Assembly (NCBI GenBank): GCA_020846635.1
Contig: JADLDO010000032.1
Location: forward strand, 62,001 to 126,000
Source of the DNA: Caldilineaceae bacterium
GTDB taxonomy: Bacteria > Chloroflexota > Anaerolineae > Caldilineales > Caldilineaceae
Direction of reading: 5' to 3'
Length of the DNA stretch: 64,000 nucleotides
Each line of letters begins with the position of its first letter. The stretch's first letter is position 1. The position numbers were made by a program, and so were the translations under genes. The notes under the pieces were generated by a model, which was not told the DNA's origin, ran no database searches, and worked only from the letters and a program-made list of their open reading frames with translations. Positions 1 through 9,177 of the stretch are shown here, piece by piece.

Positions 1-68
1 AGCAGTTGGCTGGTGTTCCAACTGACAAGGATGATGGATAGTTTTGTCATCTTTTTATGCCGGATACT

Positions 69-1532
69 TTATGCCAGATACCCTAAAGCCTTAAACCGAT
101 CCGTCAAGGAGGCATCTCTTTTGGCCGCGATGTTCACGGCTCTGGGGGGGAAGATCTCCAGGGAACTCTGCCAGGAACTGAGCGCATCCTGAAGCTCTCT
201 CAGGATGGTTTTCTCGCCAGCGTCGTTGGTGTTGACCAGGTTGTTGCGCTCCCCTGGGTCAGCTTCCAAATTGTAGAACTCACTGGAACGGTCATTGCAC
301 CAAACATACTTATGCGTGGCAGAGCGTATGGATACCTGGCGTTGCGGGTATTGCTTTGGATTCATGGATGGGTTTGCGCCGCGCAATCCGGCGAGCAGGT
401 CATAGCTGTCCGTATAGTCCTCTTCGGCAAAGGCGTAACCTCCACGCTGCTGCGCGTTTGCTACGGCCTGTGACAGCGAAGGACGCTGCAACTGGACAGA
501 AGGCACAAACTCCGTTGGAACGGCTGCCCACTCTAGGACAGAAGCGTAGAGATCCAGATTCTGCACCACGCGCTCAACCTGGAGGCCCGCCGGATAGTGC
601 GGGTGATGAACGATCAAGGGCACATGGGTGATGTTGTCATGTAGGGTCAGCGTATGCCCCACGATGTCGCGGTACTCGCCAAGCATCTCGCCATGATCAG
701 CCGTAATAGCAATCACACTGTTCTGCCGTTGCGGGATGGCCTTAAGGAATCTGCCCACTTCCCGATCCACATGTATCAGCGCGGCATTGTAGAGCGTCTG
801 CCAAATCTCGCGGTGCAGGTCGGAAACTTGGCGTCGTCCCGAATTGAAGGCAAACGGGTCGAGTGAGGCAAATTCCTGTTGTAGCAGATACTTTGGGTTG
901 AAACGGAAGTTTTTCAACAGTAGATCGGGCGGCACAGCCCACGGATAATGCACATTCGCCAGATTGATGACTGTAAAGAGTGGGGTTCGCCCATCATCCT
1001 GCTGCCGAAGCCATTGGTTGACGGCATCGAGCAGCAACCGAGGCGTCATGCTCTTTCGAGCGTAGCGCGCTGGCTGGCGACCAAAACCGGCGGGCTGGTC
1101 GGAGAGACTTTTCACGAGCTTGGCGATCTGCTGCGATTCCATCAGGTTGTCAAGCTCATGGAATTCGTCAAAGCCCTTGTCGAGAAAATGCCGCGGGCTG
1201 AACAGAATGTTGGAACTGAAGGCTGCTGTGCGATAGCCGGTCTTGTGCAGCGCTTGGGGCAGCGTCACGATTCCCTCATGAAACTGCCTGTTGCTATTGA
1301 TGTTCTCAATGCGGTGCTGCGAAAGATACAGACCGCTTAGGATCGAAGCGTGGGTCGGAATTGTCCACGTAGCGGGCGCAAAGGCGCGCCGGAAGAGTAC
1401 GCTTTCTTGTGCAAAGGCATCCAGATGGGGGGTCGTCAGCGTCGAATGACCATAGGCTGATAGATTTTTCGCGCGTACGGCATCCAAGATTAGAACAATG
1501 ATGTTGGGTCGTTGAGCCTGTCTCTGCATCAC
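69..1532 (-). CDS. Sulfatase-like alkaline phosphatase superfamily enzyme, Thr at nucleophile position
   Basis: A 487-residue member of the alkaline-phosphatase/sulfatase superfamily. The N-terminal metal-ligand strand IIVLILDAVR (D17) and the later ITADHGEML metal site fit the fold. At the catalytic site, where sulfatases have C/S-x-P-S-R, this protein reads TIPTHAS (T57, H61). It therefore lacks the Cys or Ser that is converted to formylglycine, and a threonine nucleophile, as in phosphotransferases of the superfamily, is more likely. No signal peptide is seen, so it probably acts in the cytoplasm. It is the last gene of the polysaccharide locus within the window. A good ribosome site (GGGAG, 5 nt spacing) supports this start. 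Possible roles are sulfo- or phospho-group removal or transfer on the glycan. The exact reaction is unknown. Confidence 0.8.
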   Translation of the reverse strand: MMQRQAQRPNIIVLILDAVRAKNLSAYGHSTLTTPHLDAFAQESVLFRRAFAPATWTIPTHASILSGLYLSQHRIENINSNRQFHEGIVTLPQALHKTGYRTAAFSSNILFSPRHFLDKGFDEFHELDNLMESQQIAKLVKSLSDQPAGFGRQPARYARKSMTPRLLLDAVNQWLRQQDDGRTPLFTVINLANVHYPWAVPPDLLLKNFRFNPKYLLQQEFASLDPFAFNSGRRQVSDLHREIWQTLYNAALIHVDREVGRFLKAIPQRQNSVIAITADHGEMLGEYRDIVGHTLTLHDNITHVPLIVHHPHYPAGLQVERVVQNLDLYASVLEWAAVPTEFVPSVQLQRPSLSQAVANAQQRGGYAFAEEDYTDSYDLLAGLRGANPSMNPKQYPQRQVSIRSATHKYVWCNDRSSEFYNLEADPGERNNLVNTNDAGEKTILRELQDALSSWQSSLEIFPPRAVNIAAKRDASLTDRFKALGYLA

Positions 1533-1614
1533 TACTCCCGTTGCAAATAGAGATCCTGTTGCAAATAGAGAATTATCCTGTACGCTGGCAGGAGTTGAGC
1601 CGCGTAGGTCGTTG

Positions 1615-2817
1615 TTACCGTTTTGCCGTTTGTGCCGTGTGGGTGACCAGGTCTAGGAAGAAGGGCACGACAACCGCCGTATCGTACTTGGCGCAGGCAA
1701 GCCGGTAGCTGTTTTCAGCCAATCTGTTTTGAAGCTCCGTGGAGCGCAGCAAAGAGACAACCGCCGCCGCAAAGTCTTGTGGGGAATCGGCAATCAGGAG
1801 ATGCTCCCCAGACACAACCTCTAGCCCCTCCGCGCCTTTTGTGGTGGCGACTACCGGTGTGCGTAATGCCATTGCCTCGAGTATCTTGAGCCTTGTGCCA
1901 CCACCTGTTTGCAGCGGTGCAAGGCTGATTGTGGCCGAGGCGACCAGCGAATGAACATCATCCACATAACCGGCAAGGGTCACTCCCTCCTGCGTAGGCA
2001 GTGATTTCCCGGCGTGATCCCCGGTGATGATGAGCTGCGCTTCCGGCACTTGTGACCTCACAAGCGGCAGCACCTCTCCAACAAACCACTGCATGGCGGT
2101 ATAGTTGGGCGCAAAGCTAAACGCACCTGTGTAGATCAAGGTATGCGCTTGTTTGACCGGTTGCACTGTGCGATAGCTCTGTACATCCACGCTGTTAGGC
2201 ACAATTTCGACATGCGGGTGTGCTTGCACCCGGTCTAGCAAAATGGCTCTCTCCTGGGGTGATGCCACTGTGCAAAGCTGGAAATTTGCCAGCAGCGAGG
2301 CCAGAAAGCGGCGATGCTTGATCCAGGTGAGGCCATGACGCATACGCTGCCCTAGCGTTTTTGCCCCCAAAAATCGCTCATAGAGTACGCCCAATTCCAC
2401 CTCCTCAAAGAGCGCCGGTAGATGGCGGAAGATGGGACTGTAGACGGCCATGTCAAATTGAGAAGCAATCACCAGGTCAATCTGATCCGTCGCCATAAGC
2501 TGCTGGATTTTGCGCGCCATTTCCAATGAGTAGGTATCCATCACCGAACGGGGCGTAGGGCTAAAATAGCCAAATCGTGTACGAACGCGACGAGGATCAA
2601 AGGGACGCCAGGTGACAACTTGCACTTTTGCATCCTGTACGTTTACACCGCGTCCTCTTTGTTCTTCCTCAGCCAAACGTACTTCTGCCGGCTCTGCGAA
2701 GGTGAGCAAGGTCACGTCATGGCGCTGCTGAAGCCCGTGGAGCAAATTGAAGATACGCAGCTTCGAGCCATTGTTGGGCGGAAATGGATACCAGCGCGAG
2801 AGGAATAGGATTCTCAT
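1615..2817 (-). CDS. Glycosyltransferase family 4
   Basis: A 400-residue GT-B glycosyltransferase. It starts MRILFLSRWYPFPPNNGSK, the typical GT4 N-terminal strand and glycine loop. The C-terminal nucleotide-sugar half has VPNSVDV, then LQTGGGTRLKILEAMA with the E-x7-E-like region, then the TPVVAT turn. It would move a sugar from a nucleotide or lipid donor onto the growing glycan at the inner membrane face. The ATG at 2817 is preferred. A TTG eight codons upstream could also be used, and neither has a strong ribosome site. The gene lies next to the sulfatase-like gene and is divergent from the secreted protein at 3090. Confidence 0.88.
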   Translation of the reverse strand: MRILFLSRWYPFPPNNGSKLRIFNLLHGLQQRHDVTLLTFAEPAEVRLAEEEQRGRGVNVQDAKVQVVTWRPFDPRRVRTRFGYFSPTPRSVMDTYSLEMARKIQQLMATDQIDLVIASQFDMAVYSPIFRHLPALFEEVELGVLYERFLGAKTLGQRMRHGLTWIKHRRFLASLLANFQLCTVASPQERAILLDRVQAHPHVEIVPNSVDVQSYRTVQPVKQAHTLIYTGAFSFAPNYTAMQWFVGEVLPLVRSQVPEAQLIITGDHAGKSLPTQEGVTLAGYVDDVHSLVASATISLAPLQTGGGTRLKILEAMALRTPVVATTKGAEGLEVVSGEHLLIADSPQDFAAAVVSLLRSTELQNRLAENSYRLACAKYDTAVVVPFFLDLVTHTAQTAKR

Positions 2818-3089
2818 AGATAGGGCGTCATAGGATGTCAATGGCGTGATGGGCGCAACCCGCTTGTGATTTGGCGCACGAACATCGGACGAATGTAGTA
2901 GATAAAGTGAATTATTTTCGTATTACAATAATGTAAGATTTATGATAGACTCTGTGCAGGTACCCCATTGATGTACTTCACCCCCTGATCCTGAGAAATA
3001 GGAAATAGCCTCTGTCGTTGTTGCGGTCGAAAGTGTGCGCCGTATCTATGCTTGCGCTTTGACAAGTTGCAAGAGGAACACGAACTACT
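2818..3089. promoter_or_regulatory. Divergent intergenic region, AT-rich core
   Basis: This 272-base gap separates the minus-strand GT4 gene from the only plus-strand gene inside the polysaccharide locus. Around 2905-2950 it is clearly richer in A and T than its surroundings, with several -10-like words (for example TATGAT at 2941). It must hold the promoter of the plus-strand gene. No convincing -35/-10 pair could be assigned by eye. Confidence 0.3.
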
Positions 3090-5576
3090 ATGACAAAACA
3101 TCCACGCCTTTACGTCTACCTCTTTATCTGTTTCGCCCTACTGGTCGGCAGTGCCACCGTGAGCGCGCAAGCCGATTCCGATGGCTCGCTCTATGTCCCG
3201 CTGGTGACAAATGGCATTGAGACAGGGCCGCCCGGTGGCACTATCCCGGACCCAACCCCCGGCGCGACCCCGAATCCGGGTGGCGATTCTGACCCCGATC
3301 CAACGGCTGTGCCTGAGCCGGGTGTGCTTTCGCATCCTGTCGTATTCGTCTCGCGGCAGATTCCAGAAGAAGCCAGCGCCTATTGGGATGAACCCCGCGG
3401 CATGCCAGGCGTTGGGGCCTTTAGCCGCTTCCAAGTGGCATCACCGGGTAAACTGATGGTGCTGGAACCCAGCGGCACATTGCGAACGCTGATCGATGGC
3501 GAAAACCCAACGGCGGCTTCGATGAATCTGATCGATGTCAATGCCCCGGACGTTTCCTACGACGGGCAGAAGATTGTATTTGCCGGTCTGCCTGCTGGAA
3601 ATTACAGGCGTGGCCCGAATGAAAATCACAATGCTTGGCGCATTTATGTCATTCATGTGGATGGGACAAACCTGCGCCAGGTGACCACTTCAGACCTGGA
3701 CTTTAGCAAGCTTGACCTCTCTCGTTTCGATGGGGTATTTCGCAATGCGGGCTATGATGATACCGATCCGGCTTGGCTTCCCGATGGGCGCATCGTCTTC
3801 TCGTCGACACGCTGGCCGAGCTTCGCACAGTACAGCAGCGTGCGTACCTCTAATTTGGATGTGGTCAATGAGGATGGTTCGGGCCTCCATCGCATTACAT
3901 CTGAACGCAACGGGGCCGACCGTCCGCTTGTAGACCCGATAACCGGCCAGATTGTCTATGCGCGTTGGTGGCGCAATCACCGCGTTGCCACCGACAAGTG
4001 GGAGACGATCACAAGCGATAGAGGCGGGTTCCTTCAAGCGAACGGCTTGACGACGCAGCCACGCGATACGGTAGGACGCCCGGCCCATCTCACCCGGAAC
4101 TCTTGGCAGCTTGCCACGATCAACCCCGACGGTACAGGGCTCAAGGCGTGGACTGGACACTATCGGGATGTGGACATCGCGCATGCCTATGGCGGCTCAT
4201 TTGCAGACAACGGCGAATTGATCGCCAACTACTTCCCCATGGGCAATATGTCCGAGGCGGCAGGCTTTGGTGGTCTGCGTCGCTACTGGCGCGGCCCTGG
4301 TCTTTATGAGCCGCTGATTGGGGTAACGTATCTGTCACAGGACTATGTCAGCCCAAACAGCCCGACATCGTTTGGCATTTTCAAAGGCAGCTATGCGTCT
4401 GAACCGGATGTGCTTCCCGATGGGCGCATTGTCTTTTCGTGGGCTCCCGATATCTATCAGGACTATGGGCTTTACCTCATGAATGCGGATGGCAGCGGGC
4501 GCACGCTGCTCTATGACAATCCGGGCACTACCGAACTGCGGGCACGCCTGATTCGGACTCGTCCAGTGCCGCCCATCATTCCCGATACCGTCAACAAAGT
4601 GCCTGGGCCGCTGCCTGCGCCCGCGAATGGCCCCTATGACCAGGATGGCACCTTCGTCTTTGATGCGCTGAACGTCTACTTCAATGCGCCGGTCGATGTG
4701 CCGATTATCAATGCCCCCGCGATTGGTTCGGCGCACATTCTGCGCTTCTTCATGGATCAGCAGCGCACCAGCCCAGGCTCCTTTTTTAACTTGGATTGGC
4801 CGATCCTGCTTGAAGAACTTCCTGTGAGCCCACAGGGGGTCGTGCATAATCCTGACGTACCGGCCTATGTGCCGCTTTTCGAGCAGCTACGCTCCGCAGA
4901 TGGAACCGTACCCCTCACCTTTGGCCCGGACAATGGAGGTGGTGGGGGTGGCCCGCTGCACATTCCTGGCGCAGTGGGAGGCCCGCTGCACATTGACGGC
5001 GCGGCACACGTTGCCGGTATGAATTTTGGCAACTCCGGCTCTACCGAACGTTGTGTGGGCTGCCATGCGGGTCATTCGATGATCCCTGTGCCGGAGAATG
5101 ATGCAGACGCGCAGTGGACAAACCTGGCGCCTGGGGCCGAAGTTCGCGTTTCTTCGAGTAATTCTGAAAAAGAGAATACAGGATTGATTGACCGGCGTGT
5201 CATGAACGACAGTATCCGGCGCTACTGGACAAGCGCGGCTGGGCAAACGCAAAACCAGTGGGTCGAACTCGTTTTTCCTGTGCCGGTCAGCGTGCGTACT
5301 GTGCGTCTCTACAATCCTCGCCAGGGGGATGAAGCAAACTCTACGCTGCTCGTCAACCAGGCGACGGTGCGTCTTTACAGCGACAGCGCCGGAACGGTGG
5401 AAGTTGCACACGCTACGACGGGAGAGCTGGCAGTCTCCGGCACCGATGTTCCTTTTAACGATGTTCAAGTCCGCGTGGTGCGTGTGGAACTGGACAGCGT
5501 ATCCGGCACTTTCTTTGGTTCCCGCGTGGCAAGCCTTGCCGAAATTGAGGTGATTGCCCGAGGCGTCGGTCAATAG
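3090..5576 (+). CDS. Secreted PD40 beta-propeller protein with CxxCH motif and F5/8-type C-terminal domain
   Basis: An 828-residue exported protein. Residues 1-27 form a signal peptide, followed by a SLYVPLVTNG tag and a Pro/Gly-rich linker. Residues about 85-500 contain TolB/PD40-like blades with repeated DGTNLRQVT, LPDGRIVFSS and NADGSG elements. At residues 655-659 the sequence CVGCH is a c-type heme attachment motif. The last 150 residues resemble a discoidin (F5/8 type C) sugar-binding domain. The mix of PD40 blades and a CxxCH segment recalls large multiheme or hydrazine-synthase-alpha-like proteins, but only one heme motif was seen. It probably acts at the cell surface, perhaps binding the polysaccharide. 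It is the only plus-strand gene in the locus. A ribosome site AAGAGG precedes the ATG. Confidence 0.8.
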   Translation: MTKHPRLYVYLFICFALLVGSATVSAQADSDGSLYVPLVTNGIETGPPGGTIPDPTPGATPNPGGDSDPDPTAVPEPGVLSHPVVFVSRQIPEEASAYWDEPRGMPGVGAFSRFQVASPGKLMVLEPSGTLRTLIDGENPTAASMNLIDVNAPDVSYDGQKIVFAGLPAGNYRRGPNENHNAWRIYVIHVDGTNLRQVTTSDLDFSKLDLSRFDGVFRNAGYDDTDPAWLPDGRIVFSSTRWPSFAQYSSVRTSNLDVVNEDGSGLHRITSERNGADRPLVDPITGQIVYARWWRNHRVATDKWETITSDRGGFLQANGLTTQPRDTVGRPAHLTRNSWQLATINPDGTGLKAWTGHYRDVDIAHAYGGSFADNGELIANYFPMGNMSEAAGFGGLRRYWRGPGLYEPLIGVTYLSQDYVSPNSPTSFGIFKGSYASEPDVLPDGRIVFSWAPDIYQDYGLYLMNADGSGRTLLYDNPGTTELRARLIRTRPVPPIIPDTVNKVPGPLPAPANGPYDQDGTFVFDALNVYFNAPVDVPIINAPAIGSAHILRFFMDQQRTSPGSFFNLDWPILLEELPVSPQGVVHNPDVPAYVPLFEQLRSADGTVPLTFGPDNGGGGGGPLHIPGAVGGPLHIDGAAHVAGMNFGNSGSTERCVGCHAGHSMIPVPENDADAQWTNLAPGAEVRVSSSNSEKENTGLIDRRVMNDSIRRYWTSAAGQTQNQWVELVFPVPVSVRTVRLYNPRQGDEANSTLLVNQATVRLYSDSAGTVEVAHATTGELAVSGTDVPFNDVQVRVVRVELDSVSGTFFGSRVASLAEIEVIARGVGQ

Positions 5577-5613
5577 CAGGGCAGCAACCAAGCAACAATA
5601 GACAATCGTGTGC

Positions 5614-7134
5614 CTAGTTTTGGGGGATGGCGGCTTCTAGCTGCCGTCCCCCTGCTATTAGATCAGCGTCATATTCAGAGATGGCTTCACCGGCTTGATC
5701 TGACCTGATTGTCTGATCGCCATAGAGCCGCTCCAGGCTGATGATGCCGCCCAGGAAGAGCCAGCCCAGCAAACTGGAGCGCATGCCAACGAGGCCGACA
5801 TTATAGACAAAGGGCAAAACCCAGTCACCCAGCACACCCGCCACAAGCATGGCGCAAAGCCCCCCAAGCGATCCGTAGAGATAGGCCTGGGCAAACCCCT
5901 CCGGCACACGGTGGCGCAGACGCCAGCCGAGCTTGCCAACCTCCCAGAAGAACCATAGATAGCAGGCGAGTCCGAGAATCCCCGTTTGGGCGACTAGATC
6001 GATGTACTGGTTGTGCGAATTGAAGCTGACACTATAGCCACGGATCGAGTAGAGCGCCGAGTAGCCATAGTAGTTGGATGGGCCTAGCCCGATGATCGGG
6101 TTGACTTTGATGATGTCGAACATGATGCGCCATGCATCAACACGAGTTGAATAGCTATACTGGTCACCGGAGATCAGCTTTGAAATCAGGAATGGGGACA
6201 TCAGAAGTCCCGCAATGCCCATGAAGACCAGGAGGCGCGGCCAGCGCAGCCCCACAATCGCGGCCATGACCACCAGGACAGGTATCCATCCCGATTTCCA
6301 ATCGTAGGTCTGAACAAGCACAGCATAGAGCGATGCGCCCAGAACGACAGCCAGAAGCGCAAGCCGGACGGTTCCCAGTGAGCGGTTGAGCAGCAACTGG
6401 CTAAAAACGTGCGCTGTGAACCACAGAAAAAAGAGACAACTGGTAGAGCCCCACGGGAAGAAGGACATGACCGCGCGGATGGGACGAGGCACGCGGCCAA
6501 GTAGGTAGATGCTTCCGATAATGACCAGCAGCCAAACCATCCATTGCAGCCAACGCAACTCGCGGATGTAGACAGCCACCATTAAGAAGGCGCTGCCTGA
6601 TAGCACAAAGACGGCTACCCCGGCAAGCTGCGCGTCCAGGGGGGCCGGTGGCACCGAAAACCAGTGCAGTTGGCCGATCACAAAGGCCAGGAATGTGACC
6701 CCCATGAGGTACAGCAAGGGGCGCACCGGGCGCGTCTGGTAAGCCTCCAAAAGCTGCTTGTGGACGATCAGATCAAAGAGCCAAAGCGCGGCCAGAAAGA
6801 CAAGCAACAAAACCGTCGGATTAAAATTGTTGCTTGTGCCGATATTGGCGAGAAGCCCGGTCACAACCAGCGCCAGCGGCCCCAAATAGGGCTTGAACAG
6901 AAAATTCAAGACGACGGCTATCCCCACCGGCAGCGCGATGGTGACAGCCGCCAAAGGCAGCGAGATGTTGCCCGCCACAACGACACTCAGCAGCAGCACG
7001 CCAGCGATGATCACGCATCTTTGCCAGGTGCGCGCACTGATTTCACCCCAGAAGCGGTTCCCCCCGAAGCGATTTTCCGAGGAGAGACGCGGGGAGCGAC
7101 GTGCGCGGGTGATGGATGTAAGTGCGTTAAACAT
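5614..7134 (-). CDS. O-antigen ligase/polymerase family membrane protein (Wzy/WaaL-like)
   Basis: A 506-residue polytopic membrane protein with about 11-12 hydrophobic segments and a large periplasmic-type loop (WRIMFDIIKVNPIIGLGPSN, then SFNSHNQYIDLVAQTG). The NPIIGLG...HNxYl pattern is the hallmark of the O-antigen ligase/polymerase family, which joins lipid-linked glycan units outside the membrane. The ATG at 7134 is chosen over the one at 7236 because the longer version would overlap the upstream glycosyltransferase by 74 bases and adds a non-membrane tail. Its partner in the window is the TPR-containing family member at 42426. One may polymerise and the other ligate, but sequence alone cannot assign these roles. 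Confidence 0.82.
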   Translation of the reverse strand: MFNALTSITRARRSPRLSSENRFGGNRFWGEISARTWQRCVIIAGVLLLSVVVAGNISLPLAAVTIALPVGIAVVLNFLFKPYLGPLALVVTGLLANIGTSNNFNPTVLLLVFLAALWLFDLIVHKQLLEAYQTRPVRPLLYLMGVTFLAFVIGQLHWFSVPPAPLDAQLAGVAVFVLSGSAFLMVAVYIRELRWLQWMVWLLVIIGSIYLLGRVPRPIRAVMSFFPWGSTSCLFFLWFTAHVFSQLLLNRSLGTVRLALLAVVLGASLYAVLVQTYDWKSGWIPVLVVMAAIVGLRWPRLLVFMGIAGLLMSPFLISKLISGDQYSYSTRVDAWRIMFDIIKVNPIIGLGPSNYYGYSALYSIRGYSVSFNSHNQYIDLVAQTGILGLACYLWFFWEVGKLGWRLRHRVPEGFAQAYLYGSLGGLCAMLVAGVLGDWVLPFVYNVGLVGMRSSLLGWLFLGGIISLERLYGDQTIRSDQAGEAISEYDADLIAGGRQLEAAIPQN

Positions 7135-7162
7135 TACAGCCCCCAGGCCAGGCGGCAAGAGG

Positions 7163-8083
7163 TCATTGGCTGCGGACTCCCCAGCGTTGTCCCCAACGGT
7201 GGCATACAAAATCGGTCGCGCCCTGCCAGAGCGCATCGCGGTGCGGGCGCATCGTGCGCCACTTGGGCTTCAAGCTCCAACTGGTCAGTGTGCGTCCGAG
7301 TTGGCTCCAGACAGCCGCCCAGGCAGAAAGCGGCGCGCGATAGATTGACATGAACAAGAGGCGGTTGCGCGTGTTGTAGTATGTCACCTGTGGGCTGGGT
7401 GCATAGTGGCGGCGTACGCCCTTGTGCCAGAGCTTTGCCTGTGGCACATTCACAGCCAGCCATCCGGCTTTGCGCGCCCGAAAACACCATTCAGTCTCTT
7501 CCCAATAATAATAAAAACGCTCATCCAACATGCCCACTTGTTCGATGACCGCGCGACGCACCATGATCGCACACCCTGAAATCCAGTCTACGTGCTGCGG
7601 GCGGACGAACCGGCCTAGATCCAACTCATTCTGCCCCATATGCCACGACTGCCAACTGGCGCTGATGCGACCTCCCGCCGATTGGATCACCTGTGGTTCA
7701 TCGAAGTGATAGACAAGCGGCCCCACAATCCCGACCCTGGCATCTTCCTCACCCTGTGCCACCAGCCGCTCTAGGCAATCGGCTGCTAGTACGGTATCCT
7801 CGTTAAGGATAAAGACCCAGTCGGCATGTTGCGCCAGCGCTGCTTGGATGCCGACATTGTTGTTACCGGCATAGCCAAGATTGCGCGCCAGGCTGATGAC
7901 CTCGACTTCTGGATAGTTGGCGTGTATGGCCTCGACTGAACCATCATGCGAAGCATTGTCCAGGACAATGACGTGATGGTTTGGATAGCGATTGAGCCGG
8001 AGCGAAGCAAGGCAAGCCAACGTATCGTCACGACGATTGGTGTTCAGGATCACGGTAATGATGCGAGGATGTGTCGGTTTCAT
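7163..8083 (-). CDS. Glycosyltransferase family 2 (rhamnosyltransferase-like)
   Basis: A 306-residue GT-A enzyme. It opens with ITVILNTNRRDDTLACLASL. The LDNASHDGSVEAI nucleotide-binding loop and ARNLGYAGNNN are typical of the GT2 subgroup annotated as rhamnosyl or dTDP-sugar transferases. The metal site reads LNEDTVL (a DxD variant), and YYYWEETEWCFRARKAGW carries the catalytic-base region (ExE/W). The ATG at 8083 has a ribosome site AGAGG 8 nt upstream; an in-frame TTG just before it is rejected. It lies between the ligase gene and the epimerase, consistent with use of a sugar made by the latter. Confidence 0.88.
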   Translation of the reverse strand: MKPTHPRIITVILNTNRRDDTLACLASLRLNRYPNHHVIVLDNASHDGSVEAIHANYPEVEVISLARNLGYAGNNNVGIQAALAQHADWVFILNEDTVLAADCLERLVAQGEEDARVGIVGPLVYHFDEPQVIQSAGGRISASWQSWHMGQNELDLGRFVRPQHVDWISGCAIMVRRAVIEQVGMLDERFYYYWEETEWCFRARKAGWLAVNVPQAKLWHKGVRRHYAPSPQVTYYNTRNRLLFMSIYRAPLSAWAAVWSQLGRTLTSWSLKPKWRTMRPHRDALWQGATDFVCHRWGQRWGVRSQ

Positions 8084-8115
8084 CAAGAGAACCTCTGTTA
8101 TTCAAGGTTTGTTGC

Positions 8116-9141
8116 TTAGGCGTTGACCGCAACGGGCTCCACAGCTTTGATAGCCCAACTAGGTGGAAGATTCCTCGTAACCTCGATCTCGCCAAATTCC
8201 TGGCTTTGACGCGCGCCATGCTGCTTGACCCAGGCGGCCATGCGCTGCACGCCATCTTCCAGCGTCCAGGGTGTAGAGTCGCCAAAGACGCGCTGCAACT
8301 TCTCATGGGATGAGTAGGCATTCCAGACTTCGTTGCGCGCATCCAAATGAACAAGGTTAGGCTGCACACCGAGCGCACGCGCAACGGTGAGGGCCATTTC
8401 GTTGACGCTGTAGGGCTGTCCACTGCCGATATTGAAGATCTGGTTGCGCGCTGCCGGAAGCTCAATCGAACGGGCAATGACGGGCGCAACGTCAGCGATA
8501 TAGCTAAAGGCGCGCGTTTGCGAGCCGTCGCCAAAGATGGTCATGGGTTTGCCCTGTAGAATTTGGTTCATAAAAATCCCCACGACATTGCGATACTTGT
8601 CGCCAATATTCTGGCGTTCGCCATAGACATTGTGGGGACGGAAGATAATATAGTCTAGGTCAAACATGTGCTTGCAGGCCTGCAACTCTTGTTCGATGGC
8701 GAGCTTGGCAATGCCGTAGGGATCTTCCGGGTGAGCTGGCGTCTCCTCGTTCATCGGCAGCTCTGGGCTTGCCCCATAGACTGCGATAGATGACGTAAAG
8801 ACAAAGCACTTCACGCCCGTATTGATCGAGGCATTGATCAGGTTGACGCTGCCAATGAGGTTGTTGTTGTAATTAAACCGTTTGATGAAGTGGCTAAGAC
8901 CCTCCGCAGCATAGGCGGCTAGGTGAAAAACGTAGTCGAATTGCTGCTGTTCAAAGAGCCGGTTGACGGCTTCGTGATCATAGATGCTCCCCAGAACAAA
9001 CTCTGCCCCAGGAACCACATTGTCGATAAAGCCACCGCTCAAATCGTCTAGCACAACAACCGTGTGCCCGCGCTGCACAAGCTCTTCGGTGACGTGGGAA
9101 CCGATAAAGCCTGCGCCGCCCGTAACTAGAATCTTGCTCAT
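8116..9141 (-). CDS. NAD-dependent NDP-sugar epimerase/dehydratase (GalE-like SDR)
   Basis: A 341-residue extended short-chain dehydrogenase. The Rossmann motif TGGAGFIG is at residues 7-14, the catalytic Ser region is FTSSIAVYG, and YGIAK holds the Tyr-Lys pair near residue 149. FRPHNVYGERQNIGDKYRNV and FGDGSQTRAFSYIADV are characteristic of UDP-glucose 4-epimerase and related NDP-sugar epimerases or dehydratases. It acts in the cytoplasm to make an activated sugar for the glycosyltransferases around it. The exact sugar cannot be told from sequence alone. It lies between a glycosyltransferase and an acyltransferase of the same strand. Confidence 0.87.
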   Translation of the reverse strand: MSKILVTGGAGFIGSHVTEELVQRGHTVVVLDDLSGGFIDNVVPGAEFVLGSIYDHEAVNRLFEQQQFDYVFHLAAYAAEGLSHFIKRFNYNNNLIGSVNLINASINTGVKCFVFTSSIAVYGASPELPMNEETPAHPEDPYGIAKLAIEQELQACKHMFDLDYIIFRPHNVYGERQNIGDKYRNVVGIFMNQILQGKPMTIFGDGSQTRAFSYIADVAPVIARSIELPAARNQIFNIGSGQPYSVNEMALTVARALGVQPNLVHLDARNEVWNAYSSHEKLQRVFGDSTPWTLEDGVQRMAAWVKQHGARQSQEFGEIEVTRNLPPSWAIKAVEPVAVNA

Positions 9142-9177
9142 GTTAGCCTGCCTTTTGAACTTCTCTTCTTGAGCGAT

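Noticed and set aside
6664-7353. Long plus-strand open frame opposite the ligase gene
   Set aside because: It is antisense to a clear membrane protein, with Gln/Arg-rich low-information sequence.
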